Shown: positions 1 through 8,696, counted from the stretch's first letter. The stretch: DNA of 64,000 nucleotides from CAXTKD01 sp964244885 (GCA_964244885.1 CAXTKD010000002.1:186001-250000); one strand, 5' to 3'. A program made the numbers and translations. The notes: a model not told the origin generated them from the letters alone.

Positions 1-259
1 TCTTCACCCCCGGCCAGCGCTCGGGCGCCATCCGCGCCAGCTCGAGGCCGTCGACGCAGCCCGGAGTGTGGACATCGGTGAAGATCGCCGCGATGTCGCA
101 CCGCCCGTCGAGCGTCGCGACCGCCTCCTCCGCGGTGTGCGCCTCGATCACCTCGAATCCGCTCTCTTCCAGCGTGTCGCGCGCGACAAGCCGCACGATC
201 GGCTCGTCCTCGACGACGAGGACGATTGGACGTGGCGCTTGTGATGGTTGCACGTTCAT
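1..259 (-). CDS. response regulator receiver protein, truncated by window start
   Basis: The N-terminal 86 residues of a CheY-like receiver domain are visible; the rest lies outside the window. The protein starts MNVQPSQAPRP and continues with IVLVVEDEPIVR, the usual beta1 strand and acidic pair (E and D). FTDVHTPG carries the phospho-acceptor Asp. Such proteins take a phosphoryl group from a histidine kinase; whether an output domain follows cannot be seen. The ATG at 257-259 is chosen because the upstream DNA holds no continuing frame and contains two perfect inverted repeats (266-280 and 322-341). Single-domain receivers of this kind are common in alphaproteobacteria near light or stress sensing kinases, but no partner is visible here. 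Confidence 0.8.
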   Translation of the reverse strand, partial: MNVQPSQAPRPIVLVVEDEPIVRLVARDTLEESGFEVIEAHTAEEAVATLDGRCDIAAIFTDVHTPGCVDGLELARMAPERWPGVK

Positions 260-265
260 GGCCAG

Positions 266-341
266 TCAACGGTCCGTTGAGTGCATTGTTGCCAAGAATG
301 TTAAGCGATTACACCGATTTGCGATCGTTACGTCACGATCG
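266..341. promoter_or_regulatory. two perfect inverted repeats upstream of the response regulator
   Basis: TCAACGG-T-CCGTTGA (266-280) and CGATCGT-N6-ACGATCG (322-341) are perfect 7-bp dyads. They lie in the 110-bp gap between the response regulator start and the phaR stop. Their position 5' to the regulator suggests operator sites; function is inferred only from symmetry. Confidence 0.4.
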
Positions 342-369
342 GCATATTAACTCATGTTATTAAAAGACA

Positions 370-951
370 TTATCGCTTCGCAATACGGTCCAGCTGCGCC
401 TGCAGCGCCGCCATCTGATCGCGCAGTGTGGCGATTTCGTCACTCGACTCGGCGGCCGGCGCGGCGTTCGCCGCCGCCGCGGCCTCGCTTTTGCCCCGGC
501 CAGTCATCATGTCGGCGGCGGCCTGGAACATCGCCATGTTCTGCTTGGCGAGCGTCTCGAATGGCGAGAAGGGCGCAGCGCCGAAGGCGCCTTTCACCGC
601 GTCGCGGAACTTCGCCTGGTTGGCGCCGAACGCCGCCATCGAGGCTTCCAGATAATGCGGCACCATCGATTGCATCGAATCGCCGTACATCGCGATGATC
701 TGGCGGAGGAAAGGGATCGGCAGCAGCGTTTGCCCGCTGTTGCTCTCCTCCTCCATGATGATCTGCGTCAGCACCTGATGCGTGATGTCGTCGCCCGACT
801 TGGCGTCGACGACCTTGAACTCGCGCCCCTCGCGGGTCATCGCCGCCAGATGCTCGAGCGTGATATAGCTCGAACTGTCGGTGTTATAGAGCCGGCGGTT
901 GGCGTATTTCTTGACGATGACGGGATCGGGCGTGTCGGCGGAATCAGCCAT
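370..951 (-). CDS. phaR: polyhydroxyalkanoate synthesis repressor PhaR
   Basis: PhaR is a DNA-binding regulator that senses PHA granules and represses phasin and PHA genes. The 193-residue product has the family N-terminal domain with VIVKKYANRRLYNTDSSSYI, followed by the accumulation-regulator repeats (ITHQVLTQIIMEEE, LPIPFLRQII) and an Ala-rich C-terminal tail ending in a short coiled coil (IATLRDQMAALQAQLDRIAK). ATG at 951 is preferred; an alternative start at 963 adds MVSE. It is divergent from a PhaC-like hydrolase and near phaA, so the locus is devoted to PHA. A perfect TTGTTGC-N3-GCAACAA dyad in the divergent interval is a candidate autoregulatory site. Confidence 0.93.
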   Translation of the reverse strand: MADSADTPDPVIVKKYANRRLYNTDSSSYITLEHLAAMTREGREFKVVDAKSGDDITHQVLTQIIMEEESNSGQTLLPIPFLRQIIAMYGDSMQSMVPHYLEASMAAFGANQAKFRDAVKGAFGAAPFSPFETLAKQNMAMFQAAADMMTGRGKSEAAAAANAAPAAESSDEIATLRDQMAALQAQLDRIAKR

Positions 952-975
952 TTCGGAAACCACCTTCCAGGGAAA

Positions 976-1012
976 TGCTGCTGTAGCACAGCCGATTGTT
1001 GCATCGCAACAA
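976..1012. promoter_or_regulatory. candidate PhaR operator
   Basis: TTGTTGC-ATC-GCAACAA (996-1012) is a perfect 7-bp inverted repeat with a 3-bp spacer. A weaker TGCT-N5-AGCA dyad lies at 976-988. PhaR proteins of alphaproteobacteria are known to bind TGC/GCA-type dyads, and this one is immediately upstream of phaR on one side and of the PhaC-like hydrolase on the other. Binding is inferred. Confidence 0.5.
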
Positions 1013-1045
1013 CGCGGGCCGAACCCGCTCGCCGCCTTCCTCGCG

Positions 1046-2026
1046 ATGGCGATGGAGGTGACCGGCGGCGACCGCGACCGGATGGCGCGCGTGCTGGCCG
1101 GTGTCCGGGCCTACCAGGGCCACTCCTACCGGCGGAACCTGGATCAGCCGCCCCCGGTGGCGCGGGTGGGGGCGGCGCGGCTGCTCGACTATGGCGGGAG
1201 CGGCCAGGCGGTGGTGTTCGTGCCGTCGCTGATCAATCCGCCGACCGTCCTCGACCTCGCGCCGGGCAACTCGATGCTGCGCTGGCTGGCGCAGCAAGGC
1301 GTGCGACCGCTGCTCGTCGACTGGGGCCGCCCACGCGCGCGCGAACGTCGGCTGTCGGTCGGCGGCTACGTCACCGAGCGGCTGCTGCCGCTGATCGAGA
1401 CGCTTGGGGAGCGGCCTGCGGTCGCCGGCTATTGCCTCGGCGGCACGATGGCGTTGGCGGCGGCGGCGATCGAGCCGCCGCGCAAGCTGGCGCTGATCGC
1501 CGTGCCGTGGCGCTTCGCGGGCTATGGCGACGAGGGCCGCGCCTCGCTCGGCGGCTATTGGCGCGGCCTGGCGTCCGCCGCCGACAGTCTGGGCGGCCTG
1601 CCGATGGAAATGCTGCAGCCGATGTTCTGGCGGCTCGACCCCGAAGGAGCGGTCGCCAAGTTCGAGCGGTTCGGCGCGCTCGACCCGTCAAGCGCCGCGG
1701 CCGATGCGTTCGTCGCGCTGGAGGATTGGGCCAACGACGGACCGCCGCTCGGCCCCGCCGTGGCGCGCGAGCTGTTCGAGGACTTCTACGAGGCCGACCA
1801 GCCGGGCTCGGGCAAATGGGCGGTTGACGGGCAGGCGATCGATCCGAATGCGATCGCCTGCCCGGTGCTCAACCTCGTCTCGACCCGCGACCGCATCGTG
1901 CCCGCCGCCGCCGCGACCGACATCGGCCGGCGCGTCAATATCGACGCCGGCCATGTCGGAATGATCGTCGGCTCGCGTGGCCGCGCGCTGGTGTGGGAGC
2001 CCTTGCGCGACTTCCTGCTGGCCTGA
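1046..2026 (+). CDS. PhaC-like alpha/beta hydrolase
   Basis: Alpha/beta-hydrolase of the polyhydroxyalkanoate synthase type. It has a VVFVPSLINPPTVLDL stretch and a lipase-like box GYCLGG with Cys as nucleophile, the hallmark of PhaC rather than ordinary Ser hydrolases. A late Asp (STRDRIVP) and His (NIDAGHVGM) complete a triad. At about 330 residues it is shorter than class I PhaC (about 600), so it may be a class III-like synthase subunit or a PHA-related acyltransferase. The start is uncertain: 1046 is the first ATG beyond the phaR start, but the frame is open upstream (QQRGPNPLAAFL looks protein-like) and initiation may be earlier, inside or beyond the dyad at 996-1012. It is followed by phaA. 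Confidence 0.78.
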   Translation: MAMEVTGGDRDRMARVLAGVRAYQGHSYRRNLDQPPPVARVGAARLLDYGGSGQAVVFVPSLINPPTVLDLAPGNSMLRWLAQQGVRPLLVDWGRPRARERRLSVGGYVTERLLPLIETLGERPAVAGYCLGGTMALAAAAIEPPRKLALIAVPWRFAGYGDEGRASLGGYWRGLASAADSLGGLPMEMLQPMFWRLDPEGAVAKFERFGALDPSSAAADAFVALEDWANDGPPLGPAVARELFEDFYEADQPGSGKWAVDGQAIDPNAIACPVLNLVSTRDRIVPAAAATDIGRRVNIDAGHVGMIVGSRGRALVWEPLRDFLLA

Positions 2027-2072
2027 CCGGCGGCCCGGCTCTAGGTTGCACCGCGACAAGGAGCTCGAACCC

Positions 2073-3245
2073 ATGACCAACGTCGTCATCACCGCCGCCC
2101 GCCGCACCCCCGTCGGCAGCTTCCTCGGCGCCTTCGCCGGCACCCCCGCCCACGAGCTTGGCCGAGTCGCGATCGAGGCGGCGCTGAGCGACGCCGGGGT
2201 CGGCGCCGACGAGGTGTCCGAAGTCATCCTCGGCCAGGTGCTGACCGCCGGCCAGGGGCAGAACCCGGCGCGGCAGGCGTCGATGGCGGCGGGCATCGCC
2301 AAGGAAACCCCGGCGTGGGGCGTCAACCAGGTCTGCGGCTCGGGCCTTCGCGCCGTGGCGCTCGGCGCGCAGGCAATCCAGACCGGCGACGCCAGCATCG
2401 TCGTCGCCGGCGGTCAGGAGTCGATGAGCATGAGCGGCCACGCGCAATATCTGCGAGGCGGCACCAAGATGGGCGCGATCGAGCTGGTCGACACGATGAT
2501 CAAGGACGGCCTGTGGGATGCCTTCAACGGCTATCACATGGGGCAGACGGCGGAGAACCTCGCCGAGAAATACCAGATCGGCCGCGACGCGCAGGACCAG
2601 TTCGCCGTCCGCTCGCAGAACAAGGCCGAAGCCGCGCGCTCGGCGGGCCGGTTCAAGGACGAGATCGCCGCCGTCACCATCAAGGGCCGCAAGGGCGACA
2701 CGATCGTCGACCAGGACGAGTATATCCGCGCCGGCGCGACCATCGACGCGATGTCGGGCCTGCGCCCCGCGTTCAAGAAGGACGGCAGCGTCACTGCGGC
2801 GAACGCGAGCGGCCTCAACGACGGCGCCGCCGCGCTGGTGCTGATGACCGAGGAGGAAGCGGCGCGACGCGGCGCGACCGTGCTGGCGCGAATCGCGAGC
2901 TTCGCGTCGGCGGGCGTCGACCCGTCGATCATGGGGATCGGCCCGGTGCCGTCGTCGCGCCGCGCGCTGGAGAAGGCGGGCTGGAGCATCGCCGACCTCG
3001 ACCTGATCGAGGCCAACGAGGCGTTCGCGGCGCAAGCACTGGCGGTCGGCCAGGAACTGGGCTTCGACGACGCCAAGCTCAACGTCAACGGCGGCGCCAT
3101 CGCCATCGGCCACCCGATCGGCGCCAGCGGCGCGCGGGTGCTGACGACCTTGCTCCACGAGATGAAGCGCCGCGACGTGAAGAAGGGCCTGGCGACCTTG
3201 TGCATCGGCGGCGGCATGGGCATCGCCATGTGCGTGGAGCGCTAG
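2073..3245 (+). CDS. phaA: acetyl-CoA C-acetyltransferase (thiolase)
   Basis: A biosynthetic-type thiolase of 390 residues that condenses two acetyl-CoA to acetoacetyl-CoA, the first step towards polyhydroxybutyrate. Visible motifs: VNQVCGSGLRAV with the acyl-accepting Cys, the NEAFAAQALAV block, GGAIAIGHPIGASGARVL with the catalytic His, and the C-terminal CIGGGMGIAM with the second Cys. AAGGAG at 2058-2063 precedes the ATG. It follows the PhaC-like hydrolase by 46 bp on the same strand, so co-expression for PHA synthesis is likely. atoB is the equivalent name if the role is degradative; the symbol phaA rests on context. Confidence 0.9.
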   Translation: MTNVVITAARRTPVGSFLGAFAGTPAHELGRVAIEAALSDAGVGADEVSEVILGQVLTAGQGQNPARQASMAAGIAKETPAWGVNQVCGSGLRAVALGAQAIQTGDASIVVAGGQESMSMSGHAQYLRGGTKMGAIELVDTMIKDGLWDAFNGYHMGQTAENLAEKYQIGRDAQDQFAVRSQNKAEAARSAGRFKDEIAAVTIKGRKGDTIVDQDEYIRAGATIDAMSGLRPAFKKDGSVTAANASGLNDGAAALVLMTEEEAARRGATVLARIASFASAGVDPSIMGIGPVPSSRRALEKAGWSIADLDLIEANEAFAAQALAVGQELGFDDAKLNVNGGAIAIGHPIGASGARVLTTLLHEMKRRDVKKGLATLCIGGGMGIAMCVER

Positions 3246-3258
3246 CGGTTAGGCCGTT

Positions 3259-3348
3259 CCCCACCCCAACCCCTCCCCTGAAGGAGAGGGGCTTTCCGGC
3301 TCGTGCTGACCAAAGCCCCTCTCCTTCAGGGGAGGGGTTGGGGTGGGG
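3259..3348. repeat. palindromic repeat, family A
   Basis: Two 37-nt arms (3259-3295 and 3312-3348) are perfectly complementary around a 16-nt loop; the arm core is CCCCTCCCCTGAAGGAGAGG. It lies just after phaA and could also end transcription, but it lacks a T-run. The same unit recurs at 16267, 33066, 50514, 51981, 54976 and 62181, with a half unit at 47268. Confidence 0.9.
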
Positions 3349-3371
3349 ACGACGCTGGGCGTAAACCACGA

Positions 3372-4148
3372 ATGATCCGCCTCTTCATCCTCGGCCTTGG
3401 CTATTCCGCATCGCGCATTGCGCAAGCGGTGCGTGGCGCGGGCGGCGAAGCGACCGGCGTCGGCCGCAACGGCTTCGACACTGCTGGGGATGCGCTGGCG
3501 GCGGCGACGCATATCCTCTCCTCCGTCCCACCCGGCGACGACGGCGATCCCGTGCTCGACCGCTACGCCGCCGCGATCCGAGCCAGCGGCGCGAAGTGGG
3601 TCGGCTACCTGTCCTCGACCGGCGTCTATGGCGACGCGGACGGCGCCTGGGTCGACGAGGCCTCGCCCGTCGGCGGCGGCCGACGCTCGGCGCGGGTCGC
3701 GGCGGACCTTGCGTGGCAGGCGCTCGACCGCCGCGTCCATGTCTTCCGGCTGCCCGGTATCTATGGCCCCGGCCGCTCGGCGCTCGACCGGCCGGCGGCG
3801 TTCCGGATCGATGCGCCGCGCCACCTGTTCAGCCGTATCCATGTCGACGACATCGCGGGCGCGGTCGTGGCGTCGATGCTGCGGCCCGAGCCCGGCGTCT
3901 ACAACCTCGCCGACGACCGGCCCGCGACCAGCGCGGCGGTGGCCGAGGCGGCGGCGCGGCTTCTGGGGCGAGAGCCCCCGCCGCTGGCGCCGCTCGCCGA
4001 AGCGCCGCTCGGCGACGCGGCGCGCGGCTTCTATGCCGAGCGACGGCGGGTCGCGAACGGCAGAATGAAGCGTGTGCTCGGCTACCGGCTGCGCTATCCC
4101 GATTACGAGAGCGGCCTCAGGGCCATCCACGCGGAGACGGTGCGATGA
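3372..4148 (+). CDS. NAD(P)-dependent epimerase/SDR family protein
   Basis: A 258-residue Rossmann-fold protein with N-terminal FILGLGYSASRIAQA (GxGxxA nucleotide loop) and a YLSSTGVYGD segment resembling the extended/atypical SDR active-site region. This resembles the YeeZ type of sugar-nucleotide epimerase-like proteins; the substrate is not identifiable. The ATG at 3372 follows the palindromic repeat directly. Its stop overlaps the start of the next gene (ATGA at 4145-4148), so translation is probably coupled with the molybdopterin subunit. Confidence 0.8.
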   Translation: MIRLFILGLGYSASRIAQAVRGAGGEATGVGRNGFDTAGDALAAATHILSSVPPGDDGDPVLDRYAAAIRASGAKWVGYLSSTGVYGDADGAWVDEASPVGGGRRSARVAADLAWQALDRRVHVFRLPGIYGPGRSALDRPAAFRIDAPRHLFSRIHVDDIAGAVVASMLRPEPGVYNLADDRPATSAAVAEAAARLLGREPPPLAPLAEAPLGDAARGFYAERRRVANGRMKRVLGYRLRYPDYESGLRAIHAETVR

Positions 4149-6412
4149 AATTCGGCGGACAGTCGGTGAAGCGCGTCGAGGACGAGCGGCTGCTGACCGG
4201 CGGCGGACGCTACACCGACGACCTCGCCTTCGACGGCATGGTCCACGGCGTGACGCTGCGCAGCCCCTACGGCCACGCGCGGATCACCCGGATCGATACC
4301 AGCGAGGCAAGGGCGATGCCCGGCGTGCTCGCGGTCTACACCATCGACGACCTCGGCGATTATGGCCCCCTGCCCTGCATGGTGCCGCTGTCGGGTCCGA
4401 TCAAGACCACGCGCCCCATCCTGACGCGCGACACCGTGCGCTTCGTCGGCGAAGGCATCGCCTTCGTCGTCGCCGAGACGCGCGAGGCCGCGCGGCAGGC
4501 ATCGGAGGCGATCGAGGTCGATTTCGACGAGCTGCCCGCGGTGGCGACGATCGCCGAGGCGCTGGCCGAAGGCGCGCCGGCGATCTGGCCCGACGCGCCG
4601 TCCAATACGGTGTTCGACTGGCAGGTCGGCGATTCGGCGGGGACGGACGCCGCGATCGCCAGCGCGGCGCACGTCACGCGGCTGCGCGTCGTCCAGAACC
4701 GCATCGCGCCGACCTCGATGGAGGTGCGCGCGGCGGTCGGGCTCCACGACAGCGGCGCCTACACGCTCGCCGTGCCGTCGCAGGGCGTGGCCGATATGCG
4801 CGACATCATCACCGGGGAGATTCTGAAGGTCCCCGCGGAAAGGCTGCGGCTGATCACCGGCGACGTCGGCGGCGGCTTCGGCATGAAATATTGGGTCTAT
4901 TCGGAATATGTGCTGGTGCTTCACGCGGCGAAGATGCTCGGCCGTCCCGTCAAATGGACCGGCGAGCGCTCCGACGCCTTCCAGAGCGACACCCACGGCC
5001 GCGCGACCGAAAGCGACGGCACGCTGGCGCTCGACGCCGACGGCCGCATCCTGGCGCTGAAGGCCGAGACCTGGTCCGACCTCGGCGCCTATCAGTCGCA
5101 GTTCGGCCCGGCGATCCAGACGATGGCGGGCGGCAAGATTCTCGGCGGCGTCTACCGCATTCCCGCCATGCACAACCGGGTCCACGGCGTGGTGACCAAC
5201 TGCGCGCCGGTCGACGCCTATCGCGGCGCCGGACGCCCGGAGTCGGCCTATCTGATGGAGCGGTTGATCGAACAGGCGGCGCGCGAGACCGGGCGCAGCG
5301 CCATCGACATGCGCCGGATCAACCTGCTGACGCCGCAGGAGCTGCCGCACGACAACGGTCTCGGCCTGACCTACGATGTCGGCAACTTCCCGGCGGTGCT
5401 GGAGAAGGCGTTGCTCGGGTCCGACGATGCGGGGTTCGCGGGCCGAAAGGCCGAGGCCGAGCGGCGCGGCCAGCGCTACGGGCGCGGCCTGTGCTATTAT
5501 GTCGAGATCGCCGGCGGCGGCGGCACCGAGGAATTCGCCGACATTCGAGTCGCCACCGAGGGCGTGGTCGAGGCCGCGGTCGGCACCCAGTCGAACGGCC
5601 AGGGCCACGAAACCGCCTACACGCAGGTGCTCGCCGACAGGCTCGGCATCCCGCTCGAGCAGATACGGATTGTCCAGGGCGACACCGACCGGCTCGACCA
5701 GGGCCACGGCACCGGCGGCTCGCGCTCGCTCGCCTGGGGCGGCGGCGCGGTGTTCGACGCGGCGGACGACCTGATCGATCGCGGCAAGGCGCTGGCGGCC
5801 GCCGACCTCGGCGACGAGGTCGACTATGCCGACGGCCTGTTCCGCGCCCGCGCCACCAACCGCACGCTGAGCCTGGCCGAGCTCGCGGCGCAGCATCCGG
5901 GCGGGCTCGACGGCCGCACCCGCTATGCGCCGGCCGCGCCCAGGCCGACCTATCCCAACGGCTGTCACGTCTGCGAGGTCGAGATCGATCCCGAGACCGG
6001 CCTCGTCCATGTCGCGCGCTACAGCCTCGTCGACGATTTCGGCACGCTGATGAACCCGATGCTGGTCGAGGGGCAGATCCATGGCGGAGTCGCGCAGGGG
6101 CTGGGCCAGGCGCTGCTCGAGAACGTCGTCTACGGCGAGGGCGCGCAGCTGCTCACCGGCTCGTTCATGGACTATGGCATCCCGCGCGCCGACGACATGC
6201 CGGCGCACATCGGCTTCGACACGCTCGGGGTGCCGAGCCCGACCAACCCGCTTGGCGCCAAGGGCTGCGGCGAGGCGGGGACGATCGGCGCGATGCCCTC
6301 GGTGATCAACGCGATCATCGACGCGCTGGACGGCACACCGATCGACATGCCCGCCACGCCCGAGAAGATCTGGCGCATTTGCCGCGCGCTGGAGGGCCGC
6401 GCGGCGGCCTAG
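4145..6412 (+). CDS. xanthine dehydrogenase/CoxL family molybdopterin-binding subunit
   Basis: The large subunit (755 residues) of a molybdenum hydroxylase. The N-terminal KRVEDERLLTGGGRYTDD is typical of this family. AYRGAGRPE matches the form II CoxL-like active-site loop rather than the true CO dehydrogenase loop. GGGFGMK, QGHGTGGSRS and GCGEAGTIGAMP (catalytic Glu) are cofactor or active-site motifs. Such subunits normally work with an FAD subunit and a 2Fe-2S subunit, which oxidise aldehydes, purines or N-heterocycles. Neither partner is present nearby, so they must be encoded elsewhere or the protein is an orphan. The stop overlaps that of the convergent EamA gene by 4 bp. Confidence 0.9.
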   Translation: MKFGGQSVKRVEDERLLTGGGRYTDDLAFDGMVHGVTLRSPYGHARITRIDTSEARAMPGVLAVYTIDDLGDYGPLPCMVPLSGPIKTTRPILTRDTVRFVGEGIAFVVAETREAARQASEAIEVDFDELPAVATIAEALAEGAPAIWPDAPSNTVFDWQVGDSAGTDAAIASAAHVTRLRVVQNRIAPTSMEVRAAVGLHDSGAYTLAVPSQGVADMRDIITGEILKVPAERLRLITGDVGGGFGMKYWVYSEYVLVLHAAKMLGRPVKWTGERSDAFQSDTHGRATESDGTLALDADGRILALKAETWSDLGAYQSQFGPAIQTMAGGKILGGVYRIPAMHNRVHGVVTNCAPVDAYRGAGRPESAYLMERLIEQAARETGRSAIDMRRINLLTPQELPHDNGLGLTYDVGNFPAVLEKALLGSDDAGFAGRKAEAERRGQRYGRGLCYYVEIAGGGGTEEFADIRVATEGVVEAAVGTQSNGQGHETAYTQVLADRLGIPLEQIRIVQGDTDRLDQGHGTGGSRSLAWGGGAVFDAADDLIDRGKALAAADLGDEVDYADGLFRARATNRTLSLAELAAQHPGGLDGRTRYAPAAPRPTYPNGCHVCEVEIDPETGLVHVARYSLVDDFGTLMNPMLVEGQIHGGVAQGLGQALLENVVYGEGAQLLTGSFMDYGIPRADDMPAHIGFDTLGVPSPTNPLGAKGCGEAGTIGAMPSVINAIIDALDGTPIDMPATPEKIWRICRALEGRAAA

Positions 6413-7320
6413 CGCCGCGACGACAGCGCGACGTAGAGGCCGAGCACCGCGAGCGCCGCGCCGGCGACCGCGAGCAGGGTCCAGCGATAGCCCTCGAACA
6501 CCGTCGACAGGCCCATCGCGATAAACGGCACGACAAGGCTGGTATAGGCCGCCCGGCCCGGTCCGATGGCGCGGATCGCGTCGTAGTAGAGGTTGAACGC
6601 CAGCGCGGAGGCGACCGCGCCGAGATAGACGAACCCGCCGATGTAGAGCGGCGTCGGGTCGATCACCGGCGGGCCGGCGACGGCGAGCGCGAAGGCGGTG
6701 TCGATCACCGCCGCATAGAGCAGGATCACCGCCAGCAGGCCGCGCACCGACAGCGCCGCCGCGGTGGCGGTGCCCTGCATGACATTGGCGAGCGACGCCA
6801 CCAGCACCGCCGCGAGCGTCAGCGCCAGGCCGAGCATCACGCCCGAATCGCTGGCGCGGGTCATCGTCAGCTCGTGCCGGAACAGCATCGCCACGCCGCC
6901 GATTCCGAGCGCGCTGCCGACCGCGAAGCGCGCCGTCACCGGATGCCCGAGGATGAGCCGCGCGAACAGCGCGTTCGGCACCACGAGCAGCGCGAACACC
7001 ACCGCGACGACGCCCGAGGTGACATGCTCCTCGGCGCGGTAGACGAGATTGAAGTTGAGCAGGAACTGGCAGACCGCGACCGCCGCCGCGAGCAGGTGGC
7101 CGGGCGGCCCGATGCGCATCGAGCGGCGGGTAACGAGGCAATAGGCGAGCATGATCGCCGCCGCCGTGATGAAGCGATAGGCGACCGACCAGGCGACCGG
7201 AACGACGCCGAGCTGCGACTTGATCACCAGCCAGGTCGAGCCCCAGATCAGCGTCACCGTGATCAGCTGGACCCAGGTCCGCGCCGGGATCGGCGCGGCA
7301 TGTGATGGGAGGCCGGGCAC
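6409..7320 (-). CDS. EamA-family (DMT) transporter
   Basis: About 300 residues of mostly hydrophobic sequence arranged as two EamA halves of about five membrane segments each; TVTLIWGSTWLVIK is the typical first helix of the drug/metabolite exporter superfamily. These inner-membrane carriers export amino acids or other metabolites. The start is GTG at 7320, two bases after the threonine aldolase stop, so both genes form one transcript. Substrate unknown; an amino acid would fit the neighbour. Confidence 0.85.
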   Translation of the reverse strand: MPGLPSHAAPIPARTWVQLITVTLIWGSTWLVIKSQLGVVPVAWSVAYRFITAAAIMLAYCLVTRRSMRIGPPGHLLAAAVAVCQFLLNFNLVYRAEEHVTSGVVAVVFALLVVPNALFARLILGHPVTARFAVGSALGIGGVAMLFRHELTMTRASDSGVMLGLALTLAAVLVASLANVMQGTATAAALSVRGLLAVILLYAAVIDTAFALAVAGPPVIDPTPLYIGGFVYLGAVASALAFNLYYDAIRAIGPGRAAYTSLVVPFIAMGLSTVFEGYRWTLLAVAGAALAVLGLYVALSSRR

Positions 7321-7322
7321 GG

Positions 7323-8333
7323 TCAGAGCGCGCCGAGCGCCGCCGCCAGCGCTTCGATATCCGCCGCATCATGGTCCCAGGGCACGACGAAGCGCGCCTC
7401 GCCCGAGCCGGCGGCGCCCCAGTCGTAGAAGCTGAAACCCTGCGCGCGCAGGCGGTCGCCCGCGCCGCCGAGGTTCACGAACACCTCGTTCGCCTGCACC
7501 GGATGCGTCAGCCGCGCGCCCGCCGCCTCGGCGAGCCGCCGCGCGCCGGCGTTGGCCTGGCCGGCGTTGCGCGCCCAGGCGCCGCTTTCGATCATCGCGA
7601 TCAGCTCGGCGGCGCGGAAGCGGCCCTTCGAAGGCATCTGCCCGGCGCGCTTGCGGCGGAACGGCAGGTCCTCGGCAAGCGCCGGGTCGAACACGACGAT
7701 CGCCTCCGCCCCCATGCCGCCGTTCTTGATCGCGCCGAACGACAGGATGTCGACCCCGGCGCGCCACGTCACCTCGCCCGGATGGCAGCCCAGGTGGACG
7801 AGCGCGTTGGCGAAGCGCGCGCCGTCCATGTGGACGCGCCAGCCGCGCGATTTGGCGTGGCCGGCGAGCGCCGCGACCTCCTCCGGCGAATAGACGCAGC
7901 CATATTCGTTGGCCTGCGTCAGCGTCAGCGCGCGAACCTGCACCTGGTGCACATCCCCGCGCATCGCGGCGAGACCGGCATCGACCGTCTCCGGAGTCAG
8001 CTTGGCGTCCTCGCCCTCGCACAGGATGAGCTTGGCGCCGCCGGTGAAGAACTCCGGCGCGCCGCACTCGTCGACTTCGACATGCGCCTCGCGGTGGCAG
8101 ACCACCGCGCCGAACGGCGGCACGAGCACCGATAGCGACAGCGCGTTCGCGGCGGTGCCGCTGCCGACCGCGAACACCCGGGCCGGCGCGCCGAAGAAAT
8201 CGGAGAACACCCCGTCCAGCCGCTCCGACCACGGGTCGCCGTCATAGGCCCGCTCGGTCGCGATGTTGGCATCGGCCAACGCCGCCATGACTTCGGGGCA
8301 AACGGCGGCGGCATTGTCGGAAAGGAAGCGCAT
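7323..8333 (-). CDS. threonine aldolase family protein (PLP-dependent)
   Basis: A fold-type I PLP enzyme of 336 residues. It starts MRFLSDNAAAVCPEVM, the family opening. GSGTAANALSL forms the phosphate-binding loop, HREAHVEVDECGAPEFF lies over the ring, HMDGARFANAL contains the cofactor-binding Asp, and SFGAIKNGGMGAE contains the likely Schiff-base Lys. Family members cleave L-threonine or L-allo-threonine to glycine and acetaldehyde. ATG at 8333 is chosen over an in-frame GTG at 8372 because homology begins there. It precedes the EamA transporter on the same strand. Confidence 0.88.
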   Translation of the reverse strand: MRFLSDNAAAVCPEVMAALADANIATERAYDGDPWSERLDGVFSDFFGAPARVFAVGSGTAANALSLSVLVPPFGAVVCHREAHVEVDECGAPEFFTGGAKLILCEGEDAKLTPETVDAGLAAMRGDVHQVQVRALTLTQANEYGCVYSPEEVAALAGHAKSRGWRVHMDGARFANALVHLGCHPGEVTWRAGVDILSFGAIKNGGMGAEAIVVFDPALAEDLPFRRKRAGQMPSKGRFRAAELIAMIESGAWARNAGQANAGARRLAEAAGARLTHPVQANEVFVNLGGAGDRLRAQGFSFYDWGAAGSGEARFVVPWDHDAADIEALAAALGAL

Positions 8334-8401
8334 GGGGAGCGTTTGGAGCCAAGGGCCAAGCTGGTCAATCACGGGGAGTGTTGAGCGCTGGCACCTTCGA
8401 T

Positions 8402-8419
8402 ACTATATGACTATATAGT
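8402..8419. promoter_or_regulatory. candidate toxin-antitoxin operator
   Basis: ACTATATGACTATATAGT holds the perfect 10-bp palindrome ACTATATAGT (8410-8419) preceded by a direct copy of ACTATAT. It lies 16 bp upstream of the antitoxin ATG, in a local A/T-rich patch, where Phd-type antitoxins bind to repress their own operon. Inferred from position and symmetry. Confidence 0.5.
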
Positions 8420-8435
8420 TGGTCAGGAGATCATC

Positions 8436-8678
8436 ATGCAGCGCGTTAACCTGGCAAGCGCCAAAGCGCAGTTGAGTGCCTTGATTGATCGCGTCGAGGC
8501 GGGCGAATCGGTCGAAATCACGAGGCGGGGACGGCCCGTGGCGTGCCTTACGGCCGTCGCGCGCCCGCGTGGCCTGATCGACATTAATGAGCTGCGTGCC
8601 CTTACATCGAGCATGACGAAGCAGTCGGTGTCGGCGGGCGACCTGGTGCGGGAGATGAGGGACAGCGACCGCTATTGA
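8436..8678 (+). CDS. type II antitoxin, Phd/YefM-like
   Basis: An 80-residue protein with the Phd/YefM fold signature: VNLASAKAQLSALIDRVEAG, then VEITRRGRPVACLTAV. The N-terminal half binds DNA and the charged C-terminal tail (SAGDLVREMRDSDRY) would wrap the toxin. It lies 18 bp upstream of the PIN-domain toxin, so the two genes form a VapBC-type module with autoregulation via the palindrome at 8410-8419. Confidence 0.88.
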   Translation: MQRVNLASAKAQLSALIDRVEAGESVEITRRGRPVACLTAVARPRGLIDINELRALTSSMTKQSVSAGDLVREMRDSDRY

Positions 8679-8696
8679 TGCGGAAAGGCCAATCTC

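Noticed and set aside
3259..3348. Family A palindromes read as ordinary Rho-independent terminators
   Set aside because: No T-run, many copies with the same sequence and some inside genes, so repeat units are the better description; a secondary role in termination remains possible.
4072..7305. A 1,000-residue open frame on the plus strand and another on the minus strand over the molybdopterin subunit
   Set aside because: Both are Arg-rich shadows of the CoxL gene in a high-GC genome, with no family motif.
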